From NCBI GenBank assembly GCA_947650285.1, contig CANTFL010000332.1:390161-454160 (forward strand): a stretch of DNA of 64,000 nucleotides. The letters run 5' to 3'. Under the pieces are notes generated by a model. The model had not been told where the DNA came from and did no database searches. It was given only the letters and a program-made list of their open reading frames with translations. Shown in pieces: positions 22,676 through 33,880 of this stretch. This stretch comes from Hyaloperonospora brassicae. Its lineage: Eukaryota > Oomycota > Peronosporomycetes > Peronosporales > Peronosporaceae. Position numbers and translations under genes: made by a program. Position 1 is the first letter of the stretch; each line of letters starts with the position of its first letter.

Positions 22676-24435
22676 ATTTGAGCAAAACGCTAAAATTTCA
22701 ATGTGTAGGACATGAAAACTAGGCCGTTTAATCAATATATCACCATAGTATATGCCTTTGATCCAACAGGTCAACAGCCGCACACAATTTATGATGCCTC
22801 TGTCGATTATGGAAGCAAACAGAGATCGGAGTGTGGCCAATCTGATTGCTATCGCATCGGCGGGGGCACTAAAACATGTCATTTAAGAGGCTTACTTACA
22901 AAGGCTACCTGATGAACAAGAAGGTCACGATTGCTTGCCAGATCTAGAAGCAGCACATCACCGGGATAGGTCGGAAAAGACACCACACTTCAAGTGCATT
23001 CTCACTTCATGCGTGTGGCGTCGCGTCGAGACCCAATTGTATAGTACGCACTGCGCATGAACACTTACATGGGCCTTCTGAATCATGCAGACTCGTTGCC
23101 CGACCACAAAGTCTCACTCACCACGCAGTGTGCTGGAAGCCATTTCGCCCACCAGGTCGCAGAGCCTTTCTGTGCAGTACCCAACACAATTGCACCGAAG
23201 CACACGCAGTTTTTGCATGCAAAGAGCCTTATCGTCCGCTGCAGCTGCAAACGCAAGCGTTGTGGTGCACATCGCTTGCGGCTCTCCCTTGCTATATGAT
23301 CGCCCGGGTACATACAGCCTGTGTACTCAAGTCAGGGCAGCCAATCAACTTTTGCTGTTAATTGCCGCAAACATACCCTGACGCTTTCTATGCGAGAAGC
23401 AGAACCCCTTGTAAAGCGGATGCAGATTATAATTTGAGTTTCGCGCCGTAAACAGGACAACAGGGGTACTTCTTAGTAATTGTGGAGCGCTTGGCGTCTG
23501 AGAAATTTGCCGGAGCTTGTCCCACGTGTTGCCATAACAATGGTTCAGCAAGCACATACAGCTCGCAACCTCAGCGCCACAGAATCGTTCTGTCGCTGTC
23601 GAGAGTTCAGTGGCTGAGATGAAGGCCTATCCACGACGAGTAGGGTAGGCAATTACCGCGGTGGGGCATTCTACGATGTTACTCTTCGGTATTACGGCAA
23701 GAGCCGACTTGCCCATGCTGCTGGCAAGAACGCGCCACTGACGACCGATTTGCACACTCTGCTGCGGTGCTGCTTATCGCAGCAAGTAGAGTGTGGTCGA
23801 ATATCATACGCTGCTCGTAATCGGCTGCTTTACAACCGCCGCATGCAAAGCATTCACTCCAAGTTCGCTGTGAACCTGCGTGCGCCTACGTAGACGGCAG
23901 TTGTTTCCGCAGGCACATTGGCCTACACGCAACGAAGCAAACGTGCGCTGACAGCTTCATGTGTCGTGGAGGTTGTGCAGCATTGTTGGCGTGAGGAAAA
24001 CCACACGCCGTAGCAGTGCTGTCCAGCTTTTCCGCCAGACGGTGGGCGTACCGTGTGTGTAATGGTCACCACAGCAGCTCCCATGAAAACTGTTCGCCAA
24101 TCAGAGCAGTTCTGCAGCTGCGCATCATTGCGATTGAGCGTCATACAGGCGATCGTACTCTTGTAGGCCAAACCCAACCCTCCATTCGGAACGCCACCTG
24201 TTTTCCAGCCGGGCGGTCGGTCGCGCGACGTCATTCGACCAGAAGAAGCTCTGCAAACATCTTGGAAAAGCGAAAACAAAGCGCAGGCGAAAGCTGTGGA
24301 AATACCCCATTGTCTATCGAACGACCAGACTTCCACGCAACGCCCGATCGTGCCTTGGAAGACCGTCAAGTTGTTCGCAGCTCCAGTGTATCGATCATTT
24401 GAACTAGTTGTGACACGGAGAAGCACCAAAGCAGA
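22676..24435. other. intergenic, no supported gene
   Basis: Moderately GC-rich towards the right. Frames are open on both strands between about 23057 and 24429, but none shows a domain, start context or splice pattern I can defend. The last part is probably the promoter and 5' UTR of the membrane protein gene at 24436. Confidence 0.35.
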
Positions 24436-26031
24436 ATGATAGAGGCGTACAGGTTGCAGTCCCGGACCGATGGCAGAGCCTTACACTGGCGTGCCCCCGT
24501 GTGGCTGTCCGTGGCCGCCGCTGTGATGATGATCAACGGGGCCACTGCGACGTCCGCGGTGACCGACTCGTTCAACTTTGTCCTAGACGGCGTCACCACG
24601 TACTGCTGGCAGGTTGACACGTCGATCTACTCCAACACGGTGGATGCCACATCTGTACACATCAGGAGCGCCGAGGGCGCCAACTGTCCGCTGGAGCTGT
24701 CGATCGCCATTCCCTCGGGCGACGTGCACATCTACGACTCGGTTGACATATCGTGGAACGCCACGAAGCGCGTCACGTCCAGCGGTGCCCTCAAAACGAA
24801 CGCTTTTGGCGTGACCAGTCTATCTGCAGGACTCGACCGAATTTTGCAAGAGTACTATGAAATCACGACTTCGCATCTGCAAACGTGCCCGTTCAATACA
24901 AACTGTAATCCTGTGACGGCCGGGTCTCAGATGAGCGGCTACACGACCAACACCCCGCTGAACTTCACCGGTGGCCTGGCAGCGTTCGAATCGTCGGAGC
25001 TCCGGTTTGACTCCGCTGGGACTTACACTGTGGTGGCCCACTTGATCATGCCCAGCAACGAGCCTTTATCCAAGCGATATGACTTCGCGGTTTTTCTGAA
25101 GGTACAAGTGCTTGCGCGTTCGACTGCAGCACTTGCGGACACCGTCGCCACGCCATATTCTGAGTCACGTGGAAGGCCGGACAGCTCAGGTATGTCGACG
25201 CAGCTCATGTGTCTGCTTATTATAAGCGGCATCGTAGTCGCTGCGCTGGCGGTGATCGGGTTTGTAACGTTGCGCTCCAAGATCGACCGGGGTCCTGAAG
25301 CAGGCACCAACAAGCGAAACCTGAAGCATGGCCGGGGAATGTTTGGGTTTTCAGCCACAGGAATTCAAAGCGGGAGCGGACCTGTTGGTGATAGCGACGT
25401 GGATGCTGAGGAATTTGCTATGCTCAGCATGCACGAAGCCACTGTCCATCATAACCGGGGCAGCACGTACCTTAGCGCTCTTGGTCGAGGACGACGAAGC
25501 AGCGCTGCGCTTGAAAAGAAGTGTAGCCCGATTAAATTTGCAGGACCGGTGCAATGTCTGGATCGCAAATCCAGCCTCGATGAGAACGCCAGCTCTATGG
25601 ATGGAGACGTCACACCGCAAAGCATCACGATCGAAACGCCTGGTACTGGTCGTGCCAGTTATACGGGCATGGATGATACACCGAAGAATGCTCCCGTTAG
25701 GCCCTATACGTTTGACCAGGCCCGCGCTCCTCCTGGCCAAATTATGTTCAACGACATCATGGAGGACGAGGTGATTTCATCGAGGTCGCGGCCGAGTATC
25801 GTTGTAGGCGCTGTCGGTCGACCGGACTTGAACGATAGCAACGTGTCCGACGTGACGGATCTGAACCTCACGGCTGTGTCTGAGCGCATCAAGCAGCACT
25901 GCGCTATCGCCGAACAGGAGTCATCGAATCAAGTGAAGCAAGACGTGCTAACAGCGGACGACCTCCGAGAGTCTGAGACCAAGGGACCGATGGAACTCAG
26001 CGACCTTCTTGCTTCAAGAGTGAAGAAATGA
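24436..26031 (+). CDS. type I single-pass membrane protein, unidentified
   Basis: 531 codons, no intron needed. A hydrophobic stretch at residues ~21-37 (WLSVAAAVMMI) followed by ATATSA looks like a signal peptide or anchor. Residues ~40-250 should be extracellular, with Cys at 57, 84, 151 and 157, N-glycosylation sequons near 108 (NAT) and 176 (NFT), and a beta-rich FDSAGTYTVVAHL segment like an Ig/PKD-type fold. A clear membrane helix spans ~256-279. The ~250-residue cytoplasmic tail is Ser/Asp-rich with RRSS and several SxxE sites, suggesting phosphorylation. I do not recognise the family; receptor or secretory-pathway roles are guesses. GC-rich codon use matches the neighbouring housekeeping genes, so it is likely real. 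Confidence 0.75.
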   Translation: MIEAYRLQSRTDGRALHWRAPVWLSVAAAVMMINGATATSAVTDSFNFVLDGVTTYCWQVDTSIYSNTVDATSVHIRSAEGANCPLELSIAIPSGDVHIYDSVDISWNATKRVTSSGALKTNAFGVTSLSAGLDRILQEYYEITTSHLQTCPFNTNCNPVTAGSQMSGYTTNTPLNFTGGLAAFESSELRFDSAGTYTVVAHLIMPSNEPLSKRYDFAVFLKVQVLARSTAALADTVATPYSESRGRPDSSGMSTQLMCLLIISGIVVAALAVIGFVTLRSKIDRGPEAGTNKRNLKHGRGMFGFSATGIQSGSGPVGDSDVDAEEFAMLSMHEATVHHNRGSTYLSALGRGRRSSAALEKKCSPIKFAGPVQCLDRKSSLDENASSMDGDVTPQSITIETPGTGRASYTGMDDTPKNAPVRPYTFDQARAPPGQIMFNDIMEDEVISSRSRPSIVVGAVGRPDLNDSNVSDVTDLNLTAVSERIKQHCAIAEQESSNQVKQDVLTADDLRESETKGPMELSDLLASRVKK

Positions 26032-26482
26032 GTCGGGTGGACTTGGCGCTCCTAGTGGTGCGACAACGGTTGTAAGTTAATCTGCACGGCGGACTTGAGC
26101 GGACTGCGTTTGGACACAGCAACTTTAGCCGCTAAAGCCGTCCGTCGGTGGTAGACTCATTTGGTCGGCATTTCTGGACAAGAATAGCGAACGCGTCGGA
26201 GTGAACGCGTACATACACAAGCAGTTAGTCAGCAGATGCTGTTCGATGGAGTTAGTCAGCAGATGCCGTTCGATTGACGCGGTGTTTTTTTTACGAAACT
26301 GTGAGCTTGATCAATAGTTTTACAATTTGTCAATAGTTTTTCAATTCGACTAATGCTTTTTATGTAATGTACACGACTATACGTCGTTGCCAACCATTCA
26401 ATGTCGTCGTCCACAAAGCTTACTTTCACTCGCCTGCGGACAGAAGAAGTAGAGCAGCAGCGGTCAACAGCACCCGGCAGCC
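26032..26482. other. intergenic, promoter of RLP24
   Basis: 3' flank of the membrane protein and 5' flank of RLP24. TTCACTCGCC near 26428, about 55 bases before the ATG, resembles the oomycete initiator (TCAYT-type). This match is weak. Confidence 0.35.
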
Positions 26483-26995
26483 ATGCGCATTCACACGTGC
26501 TACTTCTGCTCAAGCCCTGTCTACCCGGGCCACGGCATCACGTTCGTGCGCAACGACAGCAAGATCTTCCGCTTCTGCCGCTCCAAGTGCCACAAGAACT
26601 TTAACCGCAAGCGCAACCCGCGTAAGGTGAAATGGACCAAGTCCTTCCGTAAGGCAGCGGGCAAGGAAATGGCGCTGGACACAACCTTTGACTTCGACAA
26701 GCAACGCCATCGCGCCGTCAAGTACGATCGCGAGCTCATGGGTGCCACCATCCACGCCATTGAGCGCGTGACGCAGATCAAGGAGAAGCGCGAGGCCGCT
26801 TTCTACAAGAACCGCATGAAGGATAGCAAGGCCAAGGCCAAAGCGCGGGACTTGCGCGAGCTGGAGCAGAATATATCGCTCATTGAGCCGGCGGCAGCGG
26901 CACTCAAGGACCAGGCACAACTCAACGTGTCGGCGTCGAAGCAAAAAGATGCAGCGACCGTTGAGGCACCGTCTGCGATGGTGTTGGATCAGTAA
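26483..26995 (+). CDS. RLP24: ribosome biogenesis protein Rlp24 (L24e family)
   Basis: 170 codons, single exon. It starts [18 protein letters not shown] and has the L24e zinc finger Cys6, Cys9, Cys32, Cys36 ([10 protein letters not shown]), followed by [16 protein letters not shown]. These are diagnostic for Rlp24 (RSL24D1) rather than ribosomal L24 itself. In yeast and animals Rlp24 occupies the L24 site in pre-60S particles in the nucleolus and recruits the AAA ATPase Drg1, being exchanged for L24 in the cytoplasm. The C-terminal part is charged and helical ([15 protein letters not shown]), as expected. Its neighbour 400 bases downstream on the same strand is ABCE1, also a ribosome factor, but the genes have separate 5' regions. 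Confidence 0.95.
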   Translation: MRIHTCYFCSSPVYPGHGITFVRNDSKIFRFCRSKCHKNFNRKRNPRKVKWTKSFRKAAGKEMALDTTFDFDKQRHRAVKYDRELMGATIHAIERVTQIKEKREAAFYKNRMKDSKAKAKARDLRELEQNISLIEPAAAALKDQAQLNVSASKQKDAATVEAPSAMVLDQ

Positions 26996-27403
26996 ATTGA
27001 AGGCTAGGACCGGTCGTGAGTCTAAAGCTTATAGCTATGTTTTTTCATCTTTGACGACACACTTTTGTAGCTGCAGCAAAGGCAGATGTTGCTGGTGGTA
27101 CCGCCCATCGATGAGTGAGTGCAGGGACCTCATGTGACGACTTCTCGATTCATAGCGACTCGACTAAGTACTAGGTGTGCACACTTTTGTACCCTTCCCG
27201 ATGGACATCGACAAACCGTACTTAGCCGACCAACCCGAGCTGAGACGTTTCTGCGCCAGCCAACTGGCAGGGCATATCCAGACCAAGTGCTTTTTTTATC
27301 TCGGAAAGGGGAGCGAGCCACCCGCTCCGACCCAATTCGACAGAGACGCCCAAAAGCGCAAAGGCCATCCTCTCCAGCCGATCGACTGGTCGATCGATCC
27401 ACC

Positions 27404-29284
27404 ATGTCGGACAAGCTGACGCGCATCGCCATCGTGAGCACGGACAAGTGCAAGCCCAAAAAGTGCCGTCAGGAATGCAAAAAGTCCTGCCCAGTCGTGC
27501 GCATGGGCAAGCTCTGCATCGAAGTGGGGCCGAAGAGCCGAGTGGCCTTCATCTCGGAACAGCTCTGCATCGGCTGCGGCATTTGCGTCAAGAAGTGTCC
27601 GTTCGAGGCCATCAACATCATCAATCTGCCGAAAGATCTCGAGAACAACACGACGCACCGCTATGGCGCGAACACGTTTAAACTCCACCGTCTGCCGATG
27701 CCCCGTCCAGGCCAAGTACTGGGTCTCGTTGGCACGAACGGCATTGGCAAGTCCACGGCGCTGCGCATCCTCGCTGGAAAGCTCAAGCCAAATTTGGGCA
27801 AGTTCGATGCCCCGCCCGAGTGGCAAGAGATCCTGACCCACTTTCGCGGTTCGGAACTGCAAAACTACTTTACTCGCATCCTCGAAGACAACCTGAAGGC
27901 CATCACCAAGCCGCAGTATGTGGACAAGATTCCCAAGGCCGTCAAAGGAACGGTACACAGCATCCTGTCCACTCGTTGCGAAAAGCAGGGGCAGCTGGAC
28001 CACTTTCTCAACGAGCTGGATCTGTCGCATGTGCAGGACCGGGAGATTGAGAACCTGTCGGGTGGAGAGCTGCAGCGTTTTGCGATTGCTGTTGTGGCGG
28101 TGCAGAAGGCCGACATTTACATGTTTGATGAGCCGTCATCGTACTTGGACGTGCGCCAGCGTCTCAAAGCTGCACTTGTCATTCGCTCGATGGTGAGTGA
28201 CAATGATCGTTCGTACGTGGTCTGTGTCGAGCATGACTTGAGTGTGTTGGACTACTTATCCGACTTTATCTGCGTACTGTACGGAACGCCATCAGCCTAC
28301 GGCGTGGTGACAATGCCGTTTAGCGTGCGTGAAGGTATCAACATTTTTCTTGCCGGCTTCGTGCCCACGGAGAACCTGCGCTTCCGCACAGAGGAGCTCA
28401 CGTTTAAGGTCTCGCAAAACGCCGACGAGTTCAGCACAGGCGAGGGCGATGCCAACTCATTCAATTACCCTGCAATGACCAAGACAATGTACAATAGCAA
28501 GAAGGACACTGCTTTCAAGCTGCACGTCGAAGCGGGTGACTTTACCAACTCGGAGATCATCTGTATGCTTGGTGAGAACGGTACGGGTAAGACCACGTTT
28601 ATTCGTATGCTGGCTGGTCTATTGAAGTCGGACGAGATGGAGGCTGCCGAGAAGGCTGGCGATGACGAAGCTGTGACCAATTGCGCGTTGCGTTACGACA
28701 CATCGACGATCAGTTATAAGCCGCAGAAGATTGCGCCAAAGTTTCAGGGTACCGTGCGTGAACTACTGCACCGCCGCATCCGCGAGGCAATTGTCCACCC
28801 GCAGTTTGCAACGGATGTGACAAAGCCGTTGAACCTCGACAACATCATCGATCAAGCCGTGCCCCACCTGTCTGGTGGTGAGCTGCAACGCGTGGCAATC
28901 ATCTTGTGTCTGGGCAAGCCCGCGGACTTGTACTTGATTGATGAACCGTCTGCCTACCTGGACTCGGAACAGCGTATCCTAGCCGCCAAGGTTATCAAGC
29001 GCTTTATCCTGCACGCAAAAAAGACGGCGTTTGTTGTGGAGCACGATTTCATTATGGCTACGTACTTGGCCGACCGCGTGGTCGTGTACGACGGCAAGCC
29101 GGGTATCGAGTGTACGGCACACGCTCCTCAAAGCCTGCTCACTGGAATGAACGCGTTTCTGAAGCAGCTGGAGATCACTTTCCGACGGGACCCCACAAAC
29201 TTTCGCCCGCGTATCAACAAGTACGACTCGGTGAAGGATGTTGAGCAGAAGACTTCGGGTAACTTTTTCTTCATCGACGACTAG
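27404..29284 (+). CDS. ABCE1: ABCE1/Rli1 ribosome recycling ATPase
   Basis: 626 codons, about the family's usual ~600. Residues 1-75 are the double 4Fe-4S domain with eight Cys (16, 21, 25, 29, 55, 58, 61, 65; [15 protein letters not shown] and [12 protein letters not shown]). First ATPase: Walker [10 protein letters not shown] (~110), signature LSGGELQRF (~218), Walker [11 protein letters not shown] (~240). Second ATPase: GENGTGKTT (~390), LSGGELQRV (~489), [10 protein letters not shown] (~510). It ends GNFFFIDD, as in the family. ABCE1 splits 80S ribosomes after termination and acts in initiation and 60S export. The frame is open further upstream, but ATG 27404 (ACCATGTCGGAC) gives the conserved [10 protein letters not shown] start. 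Essential and single-copy in most eukaryotes. Confidence 0.98.
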   Translation: MSDKLTRIAIVSTDKCKPKKCRQECKKSCPVVRMGKLCIEVGPKSRVAFISEQLCIGCGICVKKCPFEAINIINLPKDLENNTTHRYGANTFKLHRLPMPRPGQVLGLVGTNGIGKSTALRILAGKLKPNLGKFDAPPEWQEILTHFRGSELQNYFTRILEDNLKAITKPQYVDKIPKAVKGTVHSILSTRCEKQGQLDHFLNELDLSHVQDREIENLSGGELQRFAIAVVAVQKADIYMFDEPSSYLDVRQRLKAALVIRSMVSDNDRSYVVCVEHDLSVLDYLSDFICVLYGTPSAYGVVTMPFSVREGINIFLAGFVPTENLRFRTEELTFKVSQNADEFSTGEGDANSFNYPAMTKTMYNSKKDTAFKLHVEAGDFTNSEIICMLGENGTGKTTFIRMLAGLLKSDEMEAAEKAGDDEAVTNCALRYDTSTISYKPQKIAPKFQGTVRELLHRRIREAIVHPQFATDVTKPLNLDNIIDQAVPHLSGGELQRVAIILCLGKPADLYLIDEPSAYLDSEQRILAAKVIKRFILHAKKTAFVVEHDFIMATYLADRVVVYDGKPGIECTAHAPQSLLTGMNAFLKQLEITFRRDPTNFRPRINKYDSVKDVEQKTSGNFFFIDD

Positions 29285-29504
29285 ACGGGACGATGAATGA
29301 CGTCGAACGGACAACTTGATGAGACAAGCGGATCTCGTTCCAAAGTGCAGACACGGATGCCATGGGCAGAAGGGCTCGGCGGACGCGGGCATTCGTTACG
29401 ACAGTGGAGGTCAGGTTGGCTACGATCCTTTGCAGTGCTTAAAACGAGCAGGTGGAGTAACTAGAGAATACATCTTGGCGCCTCCGCGTGCTTTGTGTTG
29501 AGTT

Positions 29505-29807
29505 CTACGTGTTGTTCCTTAGTTCTCGATGGATACATCCGAAATCGTGCAGAAGCAAAGTGAGCTGCTGGTCGTCCAGCTCGAGTACTACCTGACCATA
29601 GAGGAGAATCCGTCGTTAGTCGACATGAAAGAGATCCAGTAAATTGTTGTAGTGTTTGTCAACCTGTCGCTCGGACCCATCGACCCGTGCCAAGCGCAGC
29701 TTGAGAACAACTAATCGCTGATAGCGCCCGCAGAGGGAGCTATTGGATAGATTCACGCGCACGGAGTAATCGAAGTCGAGTAGGTGCTCGAGATTGGCGA
29801 GCGCCAT
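29505..29807 (-). CDS. minimal COMM-domain protein (COMMD6-like), two exons
   Basis: Exon 1 is 29807-29664 (48 codons) and exon 2 is 29591-29505 (28 codons plus TAG). The 72-base intron begins GTTGAC, has a CTAAC branch site and ends GGTCAG; the join is phase 0. The 76-residue product is just a COMM domain: ANLEHLLDFDYSVRVNLSNS, then LVVLKLRLARVDG, then VVLELDDQQLTLLLHDFGCI. COMMD proteins form the ten-member ring of the Commander complex, which recycles membrane proteins from endosomes with CCC and Retriever; COMMD6 is similarly short in animals. An upstream ATG at 29846 would add 13 residues. It lies tail to tail with ABCE1 (220 bases between stops). Which COMMD paralogue this is cannot be settled by eye. 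Confidence 0.72.
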
Positions 29808-30324
29808 GGGGTGATGTGGACGATACCCAGCGCGCGCCGATGACACGTGTAATTTACAACTTTTGGTTGCCTTTTGTGAATAAATTTCGACTCAGAAGTT
29901 GTTTTATCGCCCCTCACGCAAGCATGCGCATGTTACAGCCTTTCATGCGTTACAGTATTGTAACACAAGATCAATGAGGTCGTTAACAGAAGATACCACC
30001 TGACGTTGTGACGGCGTACAATGTGATGACGAATCGATTACCGTAGCCTAAAAAAGAAGCTCCGGTAAAAACCTCACGAATCGTAGGTATCGAAACGATG
30101 CTACAATATTTGTGTATATTTGCGAAATATAAGGGAACATAAAGCGGTAGAAACGAAGTTGCAATACTGTGCTGCGTGGCAATCGCTTGCTGAAAATGCT
30201 ACTTCAGGTCAATGCTCGAAATCGGGCAGTGACTACTTTTTCAGCAAACGCTCGTCGGTGTACGCCACAAAAGCCCGAACGGAGGGCGGCCAGCACTTGC
30301 GATACTCGTTTTCCATCTCCAGCC
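29808..30324. other. intergenic, bidirectional promoter region
   Basis: Lies between the divergent COMM-domain gene (minus) and the gamma-CA gene (plus). No other coding signal seen. Confidence 0.4.
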
Positions 30325-31170
30325 ATGTGGGCGAAGCAGGTCGGCAAGTGCATCCGGTCCCTGGGGCAGACGATGGACCGCGTCGGCGTCGCGCTCGAAG
30401 CGAACCTCACCTACACGGAGCACCGTACGTTGAACGAGGGGCGCGCCAGGACGAGTGTTCACTGATACGCAGTTCGATATATGATGCTAAGGTGTGCGTG
30501 TGCTTGCGATGTAGTGAACCCTTCGACGCGCGCCGTGAAGAACTTGGGGCGCTCTCCCACGTTTGGGGAGAAGGTGTTCGTGGCGCCCAATGCGTCTGTG
30601 ATCGGGGACGTGAAAGTGGGCAAAGGCAGCTCCATCTGGTACAATGCCACAGTGCGCGGTGACGTCAATCACATCACGATCGGCGAGAACACGAACATCC
30701 AGGACCAGGCTGTGGTGCACGTGGCGAAGATCCATCGTGACATTCCCACCAAGATTGGCGACAACGTGACGGTGGGGCCCGCTGCGATGGTGCACGCCTG
30801 CACGATTGAGGACCACTGCATCATCGGGACGGGGGCACAGGTGCTCGACGGTTCGGTGATTGGCGCCAAGTCCGTCATCACGGCCGGCTCTATTGTCACC
30901 CAAGACAAGCAGGTGCCTTCAGGGCAGCTCTGGTCGGGCGTCCCTGCTCGCTACTTGCGCGACCTCACGGCTGAGGAGATGCACTTCATGCAGCAGTGCT
31001 CAGCCGAGTATACCGAACTTGCGGAGCAGTATGCCGTGGAGTGCGCAAAGAGCTTTGAGGAGTACGAAGCTGACGCGGAACGCTTTAAGATCTTGCGGGA
31101 CGTGGGTGAGACGGGTTTGCCGCAGAAAGAGGATTCGCGCAAGGATACCGGTCTTTACTTTCGTTACTAG
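30325..31170 (+). CDS. mitochondrial gamma-carbonic anhydrase-like protein, two exons
   Basis: Exon 1 is 30325-30424 and exon 2 is 30515-31170; the 90-base intron runs from GTACGT to GATGTAG and splits a Leu codon, giving 251 residues. Exon 1 encodes an N-terminus (SLGQTMDRVG) like that of plant gamma-CA complex I subunits. From ~50 there is a left-handed beta-helix: FVAPNASVIGDV, SSIWYNATVRGDV, IGENTNIQD, VHVAK, IIGTGAQVLDG, and a C-terminal helix. In plants and protists these proteins form a trimer attached to the mitochondrial complex I membrane arm. Of the three zinc-ligand histidines, His102 and His127 are present, but the position that is His in GHxAxxH is Pro122 (VGPAAMVH), so zinc binding and catalysis are doubtful. 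It is convergent with the cardiolipin synthase gene. Confidence 0.9.
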
Positions 31171-31282
31171 ATGTCCGCATAGTGGTGCGAAATGCAGAAG
31201 TGGCAACGAGCAAAAGTGAATGAATGGACGCATTACGACGAGACTTTTGTTGTGTGTCGTGCTCGTTCGTAGCTCCGAATGA

Positions 31283-32571
31283 CTACTTCTTCAGCTGCTC
31301 CTTCGTCTTGTGCCCACTCGCCTTTTTCAGCGGGTGCCTCATGACCTCCTTCGTGTGCTTGACAACTGCCTCTGTGCGCGCTATGACTGCTCCAGTGCGC
31401 TCGACCGCTTTACAAAGCGGCCGCCCAAGCGTTTTCGGCAGAGGTCTGAAAGCACCAGTTTTTGTTATGTACCCGTACCAGTACTGAGATCCTGACAGAA
31501 ATGTCGTCAAACCAGTAACACCGCTAAGCATCATACGACACAGCCAGTATCAGTATCGTGCTATGCGACCACAACAAAGAAATGAGCACGTACAAAAGTA
31601 ACGTCAACGCCAGGTCCGGAGGCATCTGCCACGCCGCATTGGTCAGCGCAAGTCCGAAGGCGGATAACTGCAGCGCTGTGTTCACCTTGCTTAGAAGTGT
31701 TGGCTCAACATGGAAGGCTTCGCTGTCCGATGTGTCAAAGAATCCCAACGACTCGTCCTTCGTCTTGAGCCGGTGGTAAAATGTACCTCCGATTAACATC
31801 CCGTCGCGACCCAAGATGAGTACAGCTAAAGGCAACGGAAGCAGCCCCGTCCACATTGTGCTGAGAGACAACGAGCCGATCAACAACTTGTCTGCAAACG
31901 GGTCCAGGAACGAACCCACAATCGATTCTTGATGGAAGGTTCTTGCGATAAAACCATCCAGCCAGTCAGAGACGCCAGCTATAGCTAGCACTGCAAAGAA
32001 ACGACCATCAAGTCACGACACACCACCGTTAATAAACTATCCATCTTGTCTGCAAAGGCGGTACACATGCGGCCGTACAGCCGATGGCGGAGACATGGTC
32101 GCCTTGGACAATAAGATACGACAAGTAAGGTGTGGCCAAGATCCTGGCAGCTGTGATAACGTTTGGCACGTTCACGACCTGGTGCAGTGCCTGTTCACGA
32201 AAACCCCACACCGCTTAGGACACTCACACGTTCCGCACTCCAGTCAGTACCTGTAGCTACTGCCGTACAAGGCTCTTCGCGGTCTCCAAGTCCCTCTTCA
32301 GCTTCTCTCTCAATCTCTTCGCAGCCTCTTTCACTTCCAACGCGCTCTGGCGATCCGGTTTCGGGTCAGAATCATTCGCTGGCGCTCCACTCAACGATCG
32401 ACGCAGCGTCAGCGGTCGTTCAGCAGCTCTTCGTGCACAGGATATCGGGAGCAAACGAAGGGAGGGAAGCGCGTGCAGATCGCGTGTTGAGGAGCCGATG
32501 CTGTGTACGTGCAGCACTGGGGACCGCCACCGCCACCCAAACGTCGCTCCGGACAGCATCGTGCGCAACAC
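31283..32571 (-). CDS. CRLS1: cardiolipin synthase (CMP-forming), four exons
   Basis: Exons on the minus strand: 32571-32269, 32190-32079, 31990-31594 and 31523-31283. Introns of 78, 88 and 70 bases all begin GTACG and end in CAG or TAG, and every junction keeps frame, giving 350 residues. Residues ~1-100 are an Arg/Ser-rich mitochondrial presequence and a basic helix. The CDP-alcohol phosphatidyltransferase motif is complete at 147-172: DWLDGFIAR, then GSFLDPFADK (D-x2-DG-x2-AR-x8-G-x3-D-x3-D). Also matching are NVPNVITAARI, the LIGGTFYHR segment and LLSKVNTALQL. Exon 4 supplies the last helix (TTFLSGSQYWYGY) plus a ~50-residue Lys-rich tail longer than in animals. It joins phosphatidylglycerol and CDP-diacylglycerol to make cardiolipin in the inner mitochondrial membrane. 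Without exon 4 the third exon would end at a stop that lies within the intron. Confidence 0.92.
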
Positions 32572-33558
32572 ACGCGTGTGCGCGAGTCGCGTTGGTTTGT
32601 TCTACATGTTTGTAGATTGTCTACTTTTGAGTATTCTCAAAGTTAATGTCAGGACAGATGTGTGGTGTAGAGGACAAAGAGCAGCTTCACGACTCCAGCA
32701 ACTTCAAGGCTCGACTGACTTGACTGCCTCCTGTGTCATCTCAACGCGCATGTATCGCTCCACGATGCCCGTGTCTAGATATAAGGGATACACGTTGTGC
32801 TAAGTCACTACTCTCCAAGTGTCTCTTCTCGATAAGAAAAGAAATGTACAAGCCGCGTACGGTGCCTTCATAATGTACCCACAAATTGACCAGGCATTCA
32901 TTGTATTATCACCGATAGGTAGTCATGGATCATGAGCATCTGAGATACCTATTCCTTGACATACCTTCAATCGTCTACAATGATCGTAATCTTTGTTTGA
33001 TCACTATAATGGATGCGCGTTTCGAGTAATGTGCGTGCAACGCCCAAGCCTTTCACCGACAGCGTCCTCATATCACAAAGATTATCTGTTTGTAGCGATC
33101 CTGTCGCTCTTACGAGAAATCGTCTGCGTTAGCCTATGCAACGATCAAGCGTGCATCATCTCGCTTCCAGTCAACGCACGCGTCTACACGAGATTGTGCA
33201 AATCGCATGAACACTAAATGTCTGCGTCGCGATTGCGACCAATGTATTTCCGCTTGTTGCAACGCATAAAGCAGTGGTCTTTATCCCAGCGACAGTTCAT
33301 CTTTCTTTTGACCCCATGCGACTGCAGTGTATTGTGGTCGATATCCACTCCTTGCGAAAAATAACGACCAAATGGATAGACCTAATCTTTCTCCTTACCT
33401 AATCCGCACTTTTTCACATATTGTCGGTATTGAGGTCTGCAACGTACCAAATGGATGACATGCATTGGGCACAAACGTGTTGCGTAAATGAATTAAGGAA
33501 TGCACGAGATAAAAACAAAAAAAAGTATATAGCGAGTACTTATTATTGACACGATCGT
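32572..33558. other. intergenic, no supported gene
   Basis: A 31-codon minus-strand segment at 32799-32704 preceded by an acceptor-like CTTAG could be a last exon, but no upstream exon could be joined convincingly. The remainder is AT-rich with only short frames. Confidence 0.35.
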
Positions 33559-33880
33559 TCATTCCTCCATTAGCTTAGCTAAATTGATAGGGAAATAAAT
33601 CAGGTCGTGTTCATGCTGTAAAGTGCGAGCCTCGTCATATCCATTTACGAATTGATCGACAAGGTCAAAGCAAGCTGATGTCCCATAATGGCGAGCTGCG
33701 TACCACAGATCACGATACAAGTCCGAACGCTCGGTTTTTAGATCAAAAAGCCGCTCATACAACTTTTTCAACCTGCACAGCTACTTGCCTAGTCGCCTCC
33801 TCATTCTTTGCGATCTCAACCACGATCAATGCATCGCATAGCGGCAATCGTCGAAGGTGAGCAACGATATGATCGACGGC
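33559..33880 (-). pseudogene. degenerate helical protein fragment, unidentified
   Basis: A 70-codon minus-strand frame (KKLYERLFDL, then LWYAARHYGTSACFDLVDQF, ending INLAKLMEE) is helical and aromatic-rich. Upstream, in another frame, comes DHIVAHLRRLPLCDAL, which reads as the same protein after a frameshift. It resembles a decayed multi-copy gene or element frame. No signal peptide or RxLR motif is visible, so I do not call it an effector. Confidence 0.3.

Noticed and set aside
27119..27403. N-terminal extension of ABCE1 by 95 codons
   Set aside because: Not conserved in the family; ATG 27404 in a good context gives the canonical start. Treated as 5' UTR.
27296..28030. 244-codon minus-strand frame under ABCE1
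   Set aside because: Antisense shadow of a highly conserved coding sequence, no domain.
29616..29663. Unspliced reading of the COMM-domain gene to the stop at 29616
   Set aside because: The codons after SERQ are intron: GT donor, CTAAC branch and CAG acceptor restore the rest of the COMM domain.
31524..31593. Cardiolipin synthase ending at the stop at 31524
   Set aside because: The stop lies in a 70-base intron; exon 4 restores the conserved C-terminal helix and keeps phase.
32704..32799. Possible last exon of another minus-strand gene (YPLYLDTGIVERYM)
   Set aside because: Acceptor-like site and 31 open codons, but no convincing upstream exon or known family.
33559..33771. RxLR or WY-type effector
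   Set aside because: Helical with W and Y residues, but no signal peptide, RxLR or start in context, and the upstream part is frameshifted.
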